Below are positions 10,960 to 22,912 of a DNA stretch of 64,000 bases, one piece after another. The DNA lies in assembly GCA_028564705.1 (NCBI GenBank), contig JAPXFQ010001300.1, positions 1 to 64,000 of the forward strand. Direction: 5' to 3'. Position 1 is the first letter of the stretch. Each line of letters opens with the position of its first letter. The DNA comes from Apricaphanius iberus (lineage: Eukaryota; Chordata; Actinopteri; Cyprinodontiformes; Aphaniidae). The notes under the pieces are model-generated. The model did not search any database, was not told the origin of the DNA, and saw nothing but the letters and a program-made list of their open reading frames with translations. Position numbers and translations under genes: made by a program.

Positions 10960-12875
10960 CATCCATCCATCCATCATCTTCCGCTTATCCGGGGTCGGGT
11001 TGCGGGGGCAGTAGCCTAAGCAAAGAGACCCAGACCTCTCTCTCCCCGGCTACTTGGGCCAGCTCCTCGGGAGGAATCCCGAGGTGTTCCCAGGCCAGCT
11101 GGGGGACATAATCCCTCCAGCGAGTCCTGGGTCTTCCCCTGGGTCTCCTCCCGGTGGGACATGCCCAGAACACCTCACCAGGGAGGCGTCCAGGAGGCAT
11201 CCTGACCAGATGCCCGAGCCACCTCAACTGGCTCCTCTCGATGTGGAGGAGCAGTGGCTCTACTCTGACCGAGCTTCTCACCCTATCTCTAAGGGAGAGC
11301 CCAGCCACCCTACGGAGGAAACTCATTTCAGCCGCCTGTATCCGCGATCTTGTTCTTTCGGTCACCACCCAGCGTTCGTGACCGTAGATGAGGGTAGGAA
11401 CGTAGATTGACCGGTAAATTGAGAGCTTTGCCTTTCGGCTCAGCTCTCTCTTCACCACGACAGACCGGTACAGCGCCCGCATAACTGCAGACGCCTTACC
11501 AATACGTCCATCGATCTCCCGCTCCATTTTTCCCTCATTCGTGAACAAGACCCCCAGATACCTAAACTCCTCCACTTGAGGAAGGACCTCATTCCCGACT
11601 TGGAGAAGGCAATCTACCCTTTTCTGGCTCAAGACCATGGTCTCAGATTTGGAGGTGCTGATCCTCATCCCAGCCGCTTCACACTCGGCTGCGAACCGCT
11701 CCAAGGAGAGCTGTAGATCACGTTCAGATGAAGCCAACAAAACCACATCATCTGCGAAAAGCAGAGACCCGATCCTGAGGTCACCAAAACGGATCGCCTC
11801 AACACCTTGGCTGCGCCTAGAAATCCTGTCCATAAACGTTATGAACAGGACCGGTGACAAGGGGCAACCTTGGCGGAGTCCAGCTCTCACTGGAAACGAG
11901 TCCGACTTACTGCCTGCAATGCGACCAGACTCTGACACCTTTCATACAGGGACCTAACAGCCCGTATCAAAGGGCCTGGTACCCCATACTCCCGGAGTAC
12001 CCCCCACAGGACACGAAGCACATGTAGACCGGTTGGGCGAACTCCCACGCACCCTCCAGGACCCTGCCGAGGGTGTAGAGCTTGTCCAGTGTTCCATGGC
12101 CAGGGTGAAAACCGCATTGTTCCTCCTGAATCCGAGGTTCGACTATCCGTCGGCCCCTCCTCTCCAGAACCCCCGAGTAGATCTTACCAGGGAGGCTCAG
12201 AAGTGTGATCCCCCTATAGTTGGAACACACTCTGTGGTCCACCACCACCACCCCGGTCTGCCAATCCAAGGGAACTGCCGCGTCAACCAACACAGGCCTA
12301 CAAAATCCAGAGCCTTGAGGAACTCCGGCCGAATCTCATCCACCCCCGGTGCCTTGCCACCAAGGAGCTTTTTAACAACCTCAGTGACCTCAGCACCAGA
12401 GATTGGAGAGCCCATCCCAGAGTCCCCAGACTCTGCTTCCAAACAGAAAGGCGTGTCGGTGGGATTGAGGAGGTCTTCGAAGTATTCCATCCACTGACCC
12501 AAAACATCCCGCGTTGAGGTCAGCAGCACCCCCCCCCCATTGTAAACAGTGTTGGTGGCAGACCGCTCTTCGGGCTGAGCCCGGCGGGCCCCATAGGTAA
12601 AGGCCTGGCCACAAGGCGCTCGCCAACGTGCCCCACCTCCAGGCCTGGCTCCAGAATGGGGCCCCGGTGACCCGCGTCCGGGCGAGGGAACACTTGGTCC
12701 AACGCTGTCATTCATCAAAGGGGTCTTTGGGCTGCGCTTTGTCTGATCCCTCACCTAGGACCAGTTTGCCATGGGTGACCCTACCAGGGGCATAAAGCCC
12801 AAGACAACATAGCTCCTAGGATCATTGGGACACTCAAACCACTCCACTGCGGTAAGGTGGCAGCCGAAGGAGGGG
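10960..12875 (-). mobile_element. RTE-clade LINE (Rex3-like), 5'-truncated
   Basis: The minus-strand element ends in the tandem GGATGGATGGATGGA (10957-10974 on the plus strand as CATC repeats), the typical RTE/Rex3 3' end. It interrupts a Tc1 element: CTTCATGAAGTC at 10948-10959 is repeated at 12876-12887 as the target duplication. Removing the insert and one copy makes the Tc1 sequence continuous. The endonuclease is missing. Confidence 0.92.
10985..12754 (-). pseudogene. RTE reverse transcriptase, frameshifted
   Basis: The longest frame, 11938-10985 (317 codons), carries RAGLRQGCPLSPVLF, the catalytic FADDVVLLAS at about residues 59-68, then the RTE C-terminal region with SQLRWLGHLVRMPPGRLP and GRRPRGRPRTRWRDY. 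Upstream parts sit in other frames: 12293-11967 (GKIYSGVLERR, EEQCGFHPGHGTLD) and 12754-12197 (KKLLGGKAPGVDEIRPEFLK). At least two frame changes and the missing endonuclease make it inactive. C-to-T type changes at CG sites are likely. Confidence 0.9.
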
Positions 12876-13470
12876 CTTCATGAAGTCTGTTCCTGATTGT
12901 TTGGGTAGAGACATTCACACCAGTGGCCCTCTGGAGGTTATTCTGTAGGGCACGAGCAGTGCTCAGCCTGTTCCGCCTTGCACAAAGGAGCAGGTATCGG
13001 TCCTGCTGATGGGTTGAGGACCTTCTACAGTCCTGTCCATCTCTGCAAGAATAACTACCAGTCTCCTAAAATCTCCATGTTCTGGAGATTGTGCTGGGAA
13101 ACACATTAAACCTTCTTGCTGCAGCACATGTGGATGTGCCATCCTGGAGAAGTTGGACAACCGGTGCAACTTCTGTAGGGTTAAGGAATCGCCTAGTACT
13201 GCCAGTAGAGATAAATACTCAAGCAAAAACCAGCCAAAAAAGATCAAGACGGAGAAACTGGAAATGATCTCCACATGTAAAACCAGTCCTGTTTTGACCG
13301 TTTTCTAATTGTTGCCACTGTAGTGCACCTGTTAAGTCCATGAACACCAATACAGCTGAAAGTGATTAACGATGCCCTCAGCTGCTTAACCAACCAGATA
13401 ATCAGACAGGTTTAATTGATGTCATGTCAAGCCCAATAAAAAGCATTCCTTTAATTTTTGTGAGCAGTTT

Positions 13471-14133
13471 ATATTTTTACTACTTCAGTCTAAAAACTGT
13501 TGTCATCTTGTTTTTAAAAAAAAAATCTGTATAGCAGCTTTAAGATTGCACATCATCCACTCTCTGCAGTGAGCAGCATCACTTATGAGCCCCAAAAGTT
13601 GGCCACAGCAGAAATAAAAGGAAAGAAACAGGGGCCTCTGTTGTGTTTCTCTTTGCTATGTTTTTATAGACCGCTTCCCCCTAAATTTTTGCCAAGCCAG
13701 TTGTTTGGCAATGCCTGCTCAATTCCAACCAATCGACAAGAGTACAGAAATGAACCTCAAGTTCTGATTGTGGAACATGCCTAATAAAACAAAAGACCTC
13801 TAATCTTTTTAAGTGGGACAACTTGCAATCATTGGATGTTAAATAGTTGTTTGACCCCTAGGTATACCACACAGACATGAGAAAAAATGTCAGATAGGTG
13901 TGTTGCCTTGAAATTAACCCAAATACCTCTCTCAAAATTGAACATTAAAAAAAAGATTTCTGGATATGAACTACAAAACGTTATGTTCAATTGACTGAAT
14001 TAGTAGAGTATCCCTTTTGCATTAGACGCTAAAGGTGCTTTTGTACATTAGCACTCGTCTGCAAACAGGTTCATTTTAACCAGACTTTATTCTGACAGTT
14101 TTGTGAAATCTTATATATAAACGGACACAAGTT
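13471..14133. other. Intergenic spacer downstream of resf1
   Basis: About 660 bp between the Tc1 end and the resf1 3' end. Short frames only, AT-rich, no recognised repeat or gene. Confidence 0.4.
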
Positions 14134-14526
14134 AGTTGTCAAAAAGAATTTATTTACAAATCAAAAAGAAATGGAAACAAGTTTAAACAAGCTGAATTCA
14201 AAAATACTATAACTTTCATGGGTAACAGACAAAACTTCAAGCTGAATAAAAAAAATATATTTCTTAGTACAAAAAAGTAAAAAAGAAACAAGCAAATATT
14301 CCGAAATATTCGGATCATGTACATTTGCAGTATACATACACAGCATATAGTTTTAGCAGTCAGTCTCAAGTTTTACATGGTTTCAACCGATAAGCTAACA
14401 GAAATGAGGTAAGTGAATCTCTTTCACAGCAATTTAAAACTGACAGTACCAATCTACTTTCTGTGCATACCATACAGATGACACAGTCAGTAACAGTGTT
14501 GAACAACAAATCGCCCTATGTATCAA
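14134..14526 (-). other. resf1: resf1 3' untranslated region and poly(A) signal
   Basis: The stop codon at 14529-14527 is followed by about 390 bp of AT-rich sequence and an AATAAA signal at 14154-14149 on the minus strand. Cleavage would fall at about 14125-14140. The end point is inferred from the signal alone. Confidence 0.65.
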
Positions 14527-14645
14527 TCATTCATTGGTTGATGTGCGAGTCTTCTCCTTGTACTTCTTCTGATACTCATGGAAGAGGCTGACATTAGAGA
14601 TGTGTAGAGGCTCAAACTGCTTTGCTTGACTGTGATACCAAGTTC
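14527..14645 (-). CDS. resf1: resf1 terminal coding exon
   Basis: An acceptor (TTATCACCAG) precedes 14645. The exon completes a split Gly codon and then reads 38 residues, starting TWYHSQAKQF, with SLFHEYQKKYKEKTR before a TGA at 14529-14527. The short F-x2-Y-x3-Y-x-EK pattern resembles the extreme C terminus of mammalian RESF1. The phase matches that of the preceding 57-bp exon, which strongly supports the splice. Confidence 0.85.
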
Positions 14646-14732
14646 CTGGTGATAATTACAAACACGATGATTAGCTTTAGCACTTAATACATCAAATATA
14701 GATTAAACTTAAAAAATAGCTAAATGTTTTAC

Positions 14733-14789
14733 CCTTTGGTTTTTTTGCAGCTTTGATTAATCTTTTTTCTTCTACTGGTTTTAGCTGAT
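14733..14789 (-). CDS. resf1: resf1 penultimate 57-bp coding exon
   Basis: Bounded by an acceptor (ATTTCCAG before 14789) and a donor (GG|GTAAAAC after 14733). It begins with the last two bases of an Asp codon and ends with the first base of a Gly codon. The phases fit the long exon on one side and the terminal exon on the other. It encodes QLKPVEEKRLIKAAKKPK, a basic helical stretch. This exon is too short to be found by frame length; it was found from splice sites and phase. Confidence 0.82.
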
Positions 14790-15070
14790 CTGGAAATAAA
14801 AAAGGACTATTAAAACTCCTAAAATGCACACTGAAATGGCGGCTGTAAGAACAGGCAACATAAAAAAAGGTGGTTAAGACAGTTCTTTGATTAATGTCTT
14901 GCATGCAAGTTTAGACAGGTCAATCATTTTGTCCTGGTCCATGTCCAACAAAATCAGTTGCAGAGCTCTGTTTCATAAAGTTAGGTCACACCCAGATCTC
15001 AAAGATGATTCTTATTTTCCACTAATCTGAACTCTAAGGTCTAGAAGGCATTTATTACTAAAGACAAAGC

Positions 15071-15850
15071 CGAACTGCGGCAGAGGGATCCGTAAACACC
15101 GGCCCCTCGCTGCGTCAGAAGGCCCTGTTTGAGGAGCTGTTGTGGGAATCTCTGAGGCTCTTAGACACATGCAGCTAATTTCAAGGCATTAAAGTTGGGG
15201 TGGCATGTAAAATCCACTTTTTACAGCTTTTCATCACATTCCCACTTCATATCCTCCTTAAAAATCACGCCTAAAGTCTTTCTTAGGTTACTTTATGTAT
15301 GTTTGAGTAATCTTTTAAAACTCTCACCACCGCCATGTTGAGCTTTGAACGCCTGAGTCCTGCCAGCAAAGCTCTCAACTCCCAGGAACGCCCCTACATT
15401 TTTATTACCACCCAGTCTCTCCAAAGCCCTCCCTCCTTTGCTCCCTGAGCACAAAAACAGAACATCGTCAACAGCATTCTGCTATCACTGTGGAAATCAG
15501 TATATACCTAGTTATTTTTTCCCAAATGCGCAATGCCTTAAAAGAGCCGTTGTGGCCGCAAAACGCCCGCTCTCTCCGCCAAAAAGAAAGCCATGAACAG
15601 CTTCCTCACCCGTAAACAGCCTCTATGGAGGAGTAAACACGACCCCAACCTGTTAATGACTCCACCACAGCACGTCCCGCGCTGCTCACATTTTATACAT
15701 TTTTACTAACAGACAGATGGACAGCCACTCGGCATTGTGGTTGGTGACTCGGCGGGTAAAGCTTGGACCGACTAGCAAAACGGGCTCCTCAAACTGGGCT
15801 TGCACACGCAGCGAGGGGCCGGTGTTTAAGGATTCCCCGCTGCGGCAGTC
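15071..15850. repeat. Separated inverted repeat in the resf1 intron
   Basis: The arm at about 15071-15140 (CTGCGGCAG..., CACCGGCCCCTCGCTGCGT, ...TTTGAGGAG) is found inverted at about 15783-15850. The arms are about 70 bp with roughly 640 bp between. The GC-rich stretch between about 15340 and 15660 has no frame. It is probably a non-autonomous DNA transposon, but no target duplication was identified. Confidence 0.6.
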
Positions 15851-16628
15851 CCAGCTCCGCCTGAGGCGAGCCAGAACACGTAATGCGATCAGCTCGGAGA
15901 CTAGAGCCCACCTGCAGCCGCGCTCCACTTGCTGGGCTCGTTGGCGCTGCCCCCCACAGATTGATTTAGGATAATATTATAGCTGTACTGTACAACAGAA
16001 TTGTTCTGTCTGCCTGAGAAGAATGTGCCATCCCCTTTAACAGCTATTACAAGTATTCATGAGAGCTGTACACACATTATCTAGCCATTTAATATCATGG
16101 TATGTTGAGCATTTCAACTCCATAACTGTAATTGGATGAGAACAATGACCACATCAGCCCCCCCGTCCTTTTCTGTTTTCAATGTCCGGTATTGGCCAAA
16201 TTTACATAATGTTCTTTCAAATATAATGGCTTCTTGCTATTGAACAGCTTCAAACAGCCTTTTAATTCGATTCCCAGTAGTTTAGTTAAGACGGAAAAGA
16301 ATTGTGGAGGGTATCGTTCGGCTACGGCTCCGTTGCTGCAGTAACAAACATATGTGCTTCACTTTAGAGTCTGATTGTCCAATAACACCATAAAATGTCA
16401 CTTTCTTGTCGCTAGTCGCATTTTTCTGAAAAACAGTTTCTAGATGAGTCTAATCACTTGTAAAAATATAGCTACACAGTTGCGTTTTCAGCGCTGGTTC
16501 CCTCTGTATGTCACATGACCGTGCGTAGTCACGTGACTGAAGGCAACGTTAATTTCTTAAAGGTGTAGGAGCACCGCTAAACTAAAACATCTGTTAACTT
16601 TTTTAAATACCGAAGTCGGCTTTAGGAA

Positions 16629-17711
16629 TAGGGCTGGAATGACGCGTCGACGTAATCGATTACGTCGACACGTAAAATACGTTGGCGCAAAAACTCGCAG
16701 TTCAAAGGTATGGAACCATTTTAAAATAAAATGGAGCGATTTTGTCGTCTGCCGGCTTTGCAAAATGGAAATGGCTTATAAAAGCATGACGGCATCCAGG
16801 AGCAGTTCCAGCAAATGATTTAACGTTTTATTAAAAAAGTTTTCAACTTTTTTACTAACGCCAAGTATTTTACTCTATAAATCCCCCAAACACCCCCACG
16901 TAGAGGGTATATACTCATACACAGCTGATTGTGGTGTACGTTACTGGTATCTGTTTTTTTTTTGTTGGTTTTTATTTGTGACCCGTGTTGGCAGAATGAG
17001 TCGGAATGCGCACAGACTGATTATGAGTAAAAGCCCAAAATGTGAGAGTATTATTTGGTTGCGGTAAACATGTTCGTTAACAAAGGTAATGCACTACCTA
17101 CCCGCTAAACATAGCCGTCGTGGAGATTAATACAACATTGTTTAAGTGCTTGCAAAAGCAAACAGACAACGAACTCTTGATTGTCATGTTTAATACTGCC
17201 TCATCCTGTTTTAATACTATTTTTTTTACTTCATGCTTCTCAAGTTTGTCGTATTCAAAGTTGCCATCTAAAAACTACAAAAATGTGCAGCATTTTGTTG
17301 GAATGAACAGTGCCTCTCTCTCTTGCAAATCTAATGTCAGAAACAAGCGAAAATGCATCAAAATAGATATTTTTTGTAAATGAAAAGCACTTTTTTAAAA
17401 TTTTGTTTGTTTACATTTTTGGGGGCATTTTCACTCCTTTATTCATATGGTTTATTTGCACAAACATTTAACTTCTTGTTAAATGCAACCCCCAACATAA
17501 GATTCTACTAATACTATAACTTCATTTTTTTGTTTTTTACAACTAAAATGTGTTCAAATGAAGAATTTTGTTTATTTCATGGAAATACATAGATTAATAA
17601 AAGTCCAATTTCTATACAAATCAAAGAATGGGCAAATAATCGATAATCAAATCGAAAAATTAATAATTAGATTAATCGATTACAAAAAAATAATCGTTTT
17701 GCCCAGCCCAA
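16629..17711 (+). mobile_element. Internally deleted hAT element with 8-bp target duplication
   Basis: Ends are TAGGGCTGG and, inverted, CCCAGCCCAA. TTTAGGAA at 16621-16628 is repeated exactly at 17712-17719, the 8-bp duplication expected for hAT. The element is 1,083 bp and lies in the resf1 intron, on the opposite strand to the gene. It keeps a fragment of a BED zinc finger (separate entry). Confidence 0.92.
16702..16818 (+). pseudogene. BED-type zinc finger remnant of a hAT transposase
   Basis: The plus strand reads SKVWNHF, then a short spacer, VVCRLCKMEM (Cys-x2-Cys) and a Ser-rich stretch to a TGA. SKVW-HF...C-x2-C is the start of BED fingers that hAT transposases use to bind their ends. 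The His pair and the catalytic domain are absent. It shows that the host element was derived from a coding hAT. Confidence 0.75.
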
Positions 17712-18291
17712 TTTAGGAATAGTGATAAATGTCTCCCCAGCAGATTTGTGGCCAGGACACCGGTAAAAAACATCTTTCACATGTCTAAAAGGGACTTTAT
17801 TTCACTGTCAATTGCGATTTTAAGTTTCTCTCTAAAGCTCTCCCAGTTTTCAGAATTTCAAGTGGTTATATATCCGGGATTTTGGCTTCTGTCTTGGAAA
17901 GGTTTGTTGCATCCATAGCCACCATAAATTTGATCTTTCTGCAACCACTCATCAGTCTACATCAGTCTCATTGATTGAAAACCCAAGACCGGCCCCTACC
18001 CTACAACCGATTGGCTTAAGTAGGCCTACAGTGGTGGGGTTTGGAGTGAAAGCGCCTCTCAGATCTTGGGAATTTTCAGATCAAGCAAACGTGATTTTAT
18101 TTATTTTTTTCTCAAACACTTCAGTACCAGTGCTATCAGGCCTGGGATTATAACCGGACTTTAGCTTAAGAGCATTTTAGCTCTGCTGTTTCTTTTTTAT
18201 CTCTTGAAATAAATACACTGGGCCAATAACTTCTAACCAGCAATTTTACATCTCTGAGAAGCTGTAAGAAGATAATTAAGAGTTTATGTAC

Positions 18292-21200
18292 CTGAGACGG
18301 GTTCAGGTGCCTCCTCCGTCCAAGCAGATCCATCAGTCAAGTTGAAGGTGTTGGGCAGGACGCTAAACTTCAAGACAATGCCGTTGTGGAGAGGCTTATC
18401 GTCATTGGTTTCACTTGCCTTTTGACCTTCAGGCTGCTCAAAGGCAACACTGTAACGTCTCCTCTTCATCTCTTCAAGCCTTCTGCCTTCTTTGAGGGCC
18501 CTCCTCTTTTTTAGACTCAGAATGTGTTTTTTAGTTCTATCAGAGGTTTCCGGGGAAACTGTCCATGTCTCCTCTTGTGTATTCCTACAGGATATTAAAG
18601 CTGGTAAACTGGCTCTTCTTTTCAGTTTGCTTTTGTGGCGCAAAGCAACTGAACCAATCACGGCTGGAACACTTTGCCTCCATTTCTCATAAATCACCTC
18701 TTTGGCCGAGTATTTCCTTGTGGGATTGGCTGTAGTGATGTTCCTTTCTAAAGAGTCCAATTTCACAGACAGAACTCCAGGAGGTCTGTCTTTTTCAAAA
18801 AATGCACTTTGAGAAGAACTCCGGGCCTTTTCTTTTTCGAATGGACTACACGCCACTTGTTGCCCACTTCCAAACAACACCAATTCTACCCTTTTCCCTG
18901 TGGAGGCTGAACGTTGAGCTTCAGAGGTGTGATCTGGGTCTGTGGCAACTAGGCGTCTACGTTTTTTAGGTTTCTTTAAGGACTGGAAATAATGGTGAAT
19001 ACTGCTTTGTCTCTTTTCTTTTTTTCCACTTCTTTCATTATTAATACAAAGGCTTAAAGAGGTTTGGGCTTTGTTTTCTGAAGGTGACACAGCCTGGTCG
19101 TTAGATGTTGCAGGAGGTTGCTCACAGTTTTCTTTCTGGTTAAAAAACAAAATTAGTTCTTTCGTTTTAATGCTGTTGGAAGGATCAAGCTTTGTTACCT
19201 GGGTACAACAAACTGAACCACTTGACGACACAGTTCCTGTTGATGCCAGCTCTTCTTGTACATGCTTATCCTCAGATGTTACCTCCCTGAAGACCAAATC
19301 ATGCATCTCATTTGAAGAGGAAAAATCTGCAGAAAGTTCACCATCCTTATAGGTGCTAACATCAGCAGCATTTGTCTGGCTGCATGTCTGGAAAATTGGT
19401 TCTGGCTCTTTATCAAAAATGGAAAAAAGTCGGTCATCGCTGTCATCAGTCAAATCAATGATCTGACTGGAAAGTTTCACAACTTTTACAGTAGCGGTTT
19501 GACATCCAACAATAGTCTGTCCGCTGAGCAGCTGTTCAGGATCAGATTCAAAGATCTTGATTGTGTCCTTATTTTCATTTTGTTTGTCTCTGCATTGGCA
19601 TTGGGAGGAGGGTTTGCCTAGCCCTGAATTCATTTCTATAAACCTTGCAAGGCAGCAAATCTCCTCCAGCTGATTGTCTGAAGACTTCTTATGTTTGGGG
19701 GCAGTTGTGGAATCACTTTTATCAGATCCCTCTCTCTGCTCAGAGCCACTCACACTAGTCTCCTTTTCAATATTAGAGTTGTGCTCATCATTTTGCTTTA
19801 TTTGCTCAAAGATAACTTTGGCTTCCTCTGGAGGCAAAACTTCTATTTTAAAGGAGTAGCTCGATTCACAGGATTTTTTTTCAGTTGAATCCTGTGGAGA
19901 AGCAGTTAGGTTCTCGGGAGCTTCACTTTCCTCAGTCATGTCAACCGAGTCTGACCCTGCTAGAGGCAAGACTTCGTTTACCGTGTCATTCACAGCTTTC
20001 TCAGGAACGTTCTCAATAGTCTGGAAGTCGTGACCCAGGCTTTTGGTTTCATCAACATAAAGATGCCGCCTCAAAGTCCAAGGGAAGCCAAAGTCCTTGT
20101 CTATATCATCAAGCTTATTATTGACATTAAACCAGAGAGATTTGTAAGGAGGTTCTGAGTAGACGTCATGATCATTGAGGATGGTGTACAGTTTGAGTTG
20201 GTCCTTAAAGTCAGGGCTTACTTCTGTCACTATAGAAGTGTCCTCCTTGATGTGTGTCTCGCAGAATTGTTCTATTTCAGAAAAAAAATTACTTGAAAGG
20301 GTTTCCTTGTAGCTCCTAAGCATTGCTGGTATGTGTTTATTCCACATCGTTATAACTATTTTGACAATATTTGGAGATTCTGGTGTGTCTTTTGGCTTGG
20401 GTTGAGCTTTATCCATCTCCAATATTAATTTGGCCAGATGCTCAGCTTTCCAAGATTTTGTTGGGAGCATAGAAAGCTCATGAACAGTAAGCAATTGAGG
20501 TGCAGTTCCTTCAGTTGGTTTACCAGAACCGTTTTGACTTACTAAGACATCTGATAGTCTTTGAACATCTGATTCATGATTACCCTGCTTTGATGTTTGA
20601 GCCAAACTTTTGGGCTCCGACTCAGAAATCGTTTGAGCGACATTGTCATTGAATGCCCTTTTGTTGGTAGTCACTGGGTTCCGATTAGATAACTCTTTAA
20701 CAGCTGCAGTCTCAATACTGTCAGTCACATTGGGTGAAATGCCCCTTTTTTCTACATCATCCACAGATTTACAAGGTTCAGCGGTGACAGGAGAATGATG
20801 CTCCTCCTGTGACAACGGGGGAACAACAGCAACAGCTCTTATCCCAGTATGACCAGACATTGAGGGAGCACAGCTGTCTTTTTGTTTGAAGGGTGAAAGC
20901 ATTCCAATATTCTTATTTGATTGGCTTAGGACAACAGCTTGAGGTTCGCCTCTCTGCATCAACATTCTCTCACATCCTTGCGACGAATCACTCATCGAGT
21001 CTACGCAACATCTTTTTGTTGCAGTTTTGTTAATGGTAGCTAACCGGCCACTTTCAGCTCGATTTCCAGATGTGTTAACATCCAAGACAATTGGTAGTGA
21101 GCCTTGTTGAAGCGATGCACCCACAATTTGCTGTGCTTTTGACATAACACTTTTTGCCTTAAAGTTGTGACTTTCAGACCTAGCTACAGTTGCAGTTTGG

Positions 21201-22349
21201 ACATTTTGATTTGACATTCTGAACAGAGTGGTATATTGGTGGCGCTCATAAGAAGGAGGGGGATTGGCACAGTCAGGGAACAACTTGCTCATAACATCTG
21301 TATGCAGATTTTGCCCTGGTAGTTGTTGAATTGTATAATAATTGTTTAAAGGATGCTCATTTGGCTTTATCACAACATAGTTTCTTTTGAACTGGTTCAA
21401 AGAACTTATATTTAGGAAACCTCCAGAATTTTTATTTGAAGCATTGTATTGAGGGGAAGGTTGCTGTTTTATCTGACCATTTTTGGACGCATACACGACC
21501 TGGGCATCTGTGGATGTACGTTGAGTAGCGACATTGATGTTTCTAAAAGACTGAGAGGTTGCCATTCGACAGTTTGATGTGTAGTTTTGAAAGTATCCAA
21601 CATTAGAGAAACTCTGTCCATGAATCTGGTTAGGAGCTACCAGATTATGACCATTCTGAACAGGTGCAGCTAGTGTTGTGTTGGCATTGACCATCTGGTT
21701 ATAAGGAAGTGAGGGACCAGCATTGTATGATGAAACTGTTCCGGTCATGCCTCCATCTGCGGCTGGACGCATGGCCTGCTGTGTCCAGCTTTGTTGAATA
21801 TGTGAACTGTAAGTATTACTGTTGGCCTCATTAAAGGAAACTGGTTTTTTGCAGAGCACTAACATGTTTTGTTGGGCGTAGGTAGCATTTGTGACAGTAG
21901 AATTAGATAGACTCTGGTTTGCCACATTCTGATGAGAATGTTGCATTGGGGCTGACTGAGATACGCCTGTGGTCAATGCAGGAATGTTCTCATTTTGCAA
22001 CTGGTTTAACTTATACTGCGGCTGGCTGAGAAGCAGTTGAAGGAAGAAATTATCTGAAGCATTTTTTGACTGAGCGGCAAGATGAGAATTATCAGAGTTC
22101 TGCCGGTTTGCCATGTGTCTACTAGGATTTGCCCCATTCTGTGAGGAAAAATTAGTTTGTGACTGTTGGACTCCTATGTTCCCCGTCGTGTATTGTTGCG
22201 TAGTGTTTGCTGACCAAGCTCTTGATGCACCTTGGGATGGATGAGGAGCAGCTTGCAAGGCTTGAGAAGTCGCTGAATTTATCAGTGCAAAGGAATGCAT
22301 GTCTGTATTTTCATACACTTCTTTGGAAGGTAGGTAATACAATGCTCCT
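18292..22349 (-). CDS. resf1: Retroelement silencing factor 1, main long coding exon
   Basis: This exon encodes nearly all of a protein of about 1,394 residues. The frame stays open upstream to 22408, but a good acceptor (TCTCATTACAG) at 22360-22350 places the exon start at 22349, so the likely start codon is the ATG at 22300-22298 (MHSFALINS). A donor (TCAG|GTACAT) ends it at 18292 in phase 1. The N-terminal third is rich in Gln, Asn and Ser. Also visible are NPPPSYERH (residue about 345), a conserved-looking CCLARFIEM...SQCQC segment (about 880-900), QIIDLTDDSDD (about 945), which resembles a SUMO-interacting motif, KKPKKRRRL (about 1105) and KKRRALKEGRRL as basic nuclear-localisation-like stretches. 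The layout of one giant exon plus tiny last exons, and these segments, match RESF1. In mouse cells RESF1 works with SETDB1 to silence endogenous retroviruses. The mammalian protein is about 1,750 residues, so the fish form is shorter. 5' exons were not found. Confidence 0.85.
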
Positions 22350-22912
22350 GTAATGAGACAAAACAGGAAAATGTTAAATACATGCCAATATGCATTTGAA
22401 ATAGCCAACTTTACTCTTGACAGACTCTAAGACCAATATTCAAAATACATAATTTACAATTTCAGACCACTTTCATTCCAACACAAACTGCTTGTTATTT
22501 TAGTTTAATAAAACAATAAGGTTAAACAATTCATACAATCATTTAATTTTCTGTTGAATTTACATAAGAATAACCTATTATGGAACCCACATAATATATT
22601 TTTTCTCTCCTGTATTTTTGTTTTTACATTCCTTCAGGAAAAAAAGAAGAAATCTATCGCCAAGAAGGTTACAAAATGCCCCTAAAAACATATAAAAAAC
22701 AGGGAATGTTATGTCAAGAAAACCAACCGATGGATGAATAGGGATTTGTTTTATGTCCATCTGAGATATAGTAGTCCTTGTAATGCATTCCCTAAGGTAC
22801 ATATTTAGGCTTGACAAACGAAGGAATATTTTATGACTACCTGCAACGTTTTTAAACAGCTAAAGGTACTAAACATGAGTAGGACAATTCTGGAAAAGTT
22901 AATTGAAAATAG
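22350..22912 (-). other. Sequence upstream of the long resf1 exon, probably intronic
   Basis: A pyrimidine-rich tract and CATTACAG end here at 22350 on the minus strand. Nothing else recognisable lies between it and the hAT at 22913. A 5' non-coding exon and promoter for resf1 are expected further right but were not located. Confidence 0.5.

Larger units (their letters stand above)
9995..13470 (-). mobile_element. Tc1/mariner element, split by an RTE LINE
   Basis: Inverted ends CTGCTCACAAAAATTAAAGG lie at about 9997 and, reversed, at about 13447-13466, each next to TA, the usual Tc1 target. Without the RTE insertion at 10960-12875 the element is about 1.55 kb, normal for the family. The transposase lies on the minus strand and is broken. 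Confidence 0.88.
14790..18291 (-). other. resf1: resf1 intron, 3.5 kb
   Basis: It runs from the donor CAG|GTACAT after 18292 to the acceptor before 14789. It holds a separated inverted repeat (about 15071-15850) and a hAT remnant (16629-17711). The remaining sequence is AT-rich without recognised features. Confidence 0.8.

Noticed and set aside
22350..22408. N-terminal hydrophobic residues of the long minus-strand frame as a signal peptide
   Set aside because: A pyrimidine tract and CAG acceptor lie at 22350, so these codons are intron sequence. RESF1 has no signal peptide.
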